A program made the translations under genes and the position numbers. The notes below the pieces were generated by a model. That model was not told where the DNA came from. It worked only from the letters and a program-made list of their open reading frames with translations, and did not search any database. Below, one piece after another: positions 63,279 to 64,000 of a stretch of 64,000 nucleotides of DNA (positions within the stretch are counted from its first letter, which is position 1; every line of letters starts with the position of its first letter). This DNA is from Bugulina stolonifera (taxonomy: Eukaryota > Bryozoa > Gymnolaemata > Cheilostomatida > Bugulidae), in assembly GCA_935421135.1 (NCBI GenBank), contig OW285190.1, positions 17,432,501-17,496,500 of the forward strand. Direction: 5' to 3'.

Positions 63279-64000
63279 TAGTGATGCTAGATGAATAATA
63301 TAACGTAATAGTTATGCATTTTACTTCTAAAACGGTTCACATACCAAACAGCCTACTTTTAGAATCAATCTGTCTTTGACATCTACATGTTTTGCTATCC
63401 CAGCATACACCAACACATCGAGTGGTCTAGGTCATTACCTGGCTATATTTGCATCCTTCCGTTCCGTAATGCCGGCTTTGTGAGGTCTCACTAGAAAATG
63501 TACTGATTCTCATATCTGATGAGCTATTGATTTTATTTCTTTTTAAATATTAAATATTAATTATTTAGTTCAAGATCCTTTGAAATCCAATGGCAGCTTT
63601 AAGCAACTGCAGGTAATTAGTTGAAGCAGGTATTACATTACAATCTCTCATGCACATAAACTATGGACAGTGTTAGAGAACAAATAGATTCTACTCAATA
63701 AAACACATGGTAAAGATAGCCATGGTGGTTATATACACGGTTATACCTCCCTGGTAATAAGCTAATGTGCTTGTTTTACTTTTAACCACAATTTCTACAT
63801 GCATGTCTTGTCATGTGAAATTTTTTAACAAAAAAATTGAGTATCAAACTTCACCTCTACTGACACTAACTGAATCGAGATACAAAAGTTATAAACTTGC
63901 TGCAATCTCTGTAAAATGAAACACTGGAAATATTTTCTCCAGCATTTCAACACACATTTGGTTGCAACTCCTACTCCAATTTTGCTTAATAGCTGCGGTC
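63279..64000. other. Upstream flank of the orphan gene
   Basis: AT-rich sequence to the window end. No ORF, RNA gene or repeat that I can support; it may hold the 5' UTR and promoter of the orphan gene. Confidence 0.4.

Overview
This window is eukaryotic genomic DNA from an animal. Every protein gene is cut by many short introns (mostly about 100-700 bp) with GT-AG borders. The gene set (a receptor tyrosine phosphatase with fibronectin III repeats, AP-3 beta, carnitine acetyltransferase and the augmin subunit HAUS6) is metazoan. The compact layout, AT-rich introns, frequent TACATGTA words and many young minisatellites suggest a marine invertebrate such as a sponge, but the species cannot be fixed from the sequence alone. 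Exon borders below were set by reading phase, splice consensus and family homology recalled from memory; no search was run.

Layout. (1) 1-20433, plus strand: the 3' part of a receptor-type tyrosine phosphatase: five FN3 repeats, a membrane-proximal domain with a basic cleavage site, one membrane helix, an intact D1 phosphatase domain and a D2 domain that looks catalytically dead. A very young 5.2 kb LTR element with only a gag gene sits antisense in one intron (1009-6218). (2) 22121-24025: a 1.9 kb non-coding miniature LTR element (TRIM-like) with identical LTRs, the same tRNA primer site, the same orientation and the same 4-bp target duplication length. (3) 25464-35742, plus: a complete AP-3 complex beta subunit in 22 exons. 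(4) 36014-37352: a 33-bp satellite between convergent genes. (5) 37719-46273, minus: a complete carnitine O-acetyltransferase in 15 exons ending in a peroxisomal AKL. (6) about 47191-48053, minus: two or three exons of a gene I do not recognise. (7) 50808-60379, plus: HAUS6 in 19 exons. (8) 61959-63278, minus: an intronless orphan ORF.

The genes do not form a pathway; they are ordinary neighbours (phosphatase signalling, endolysosomal trafficking, acyl-carnitine metabolism, spindle microtubule nucleation). What stands out is the repeat landscape. At least seven tandem duplications or minisatellites begin exactly at, or include, an exon-intron border, so that a donor or acceptor site is itself copied two to many times. 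In HAUS6 exon 4 each copied donor adds an in-frame 14-codon block. The second notable theme is a pair of young, non-autonomous LTR elements (gag-only and coding-free) that share a primer site and so probably depend on one autonomous relative not present here.
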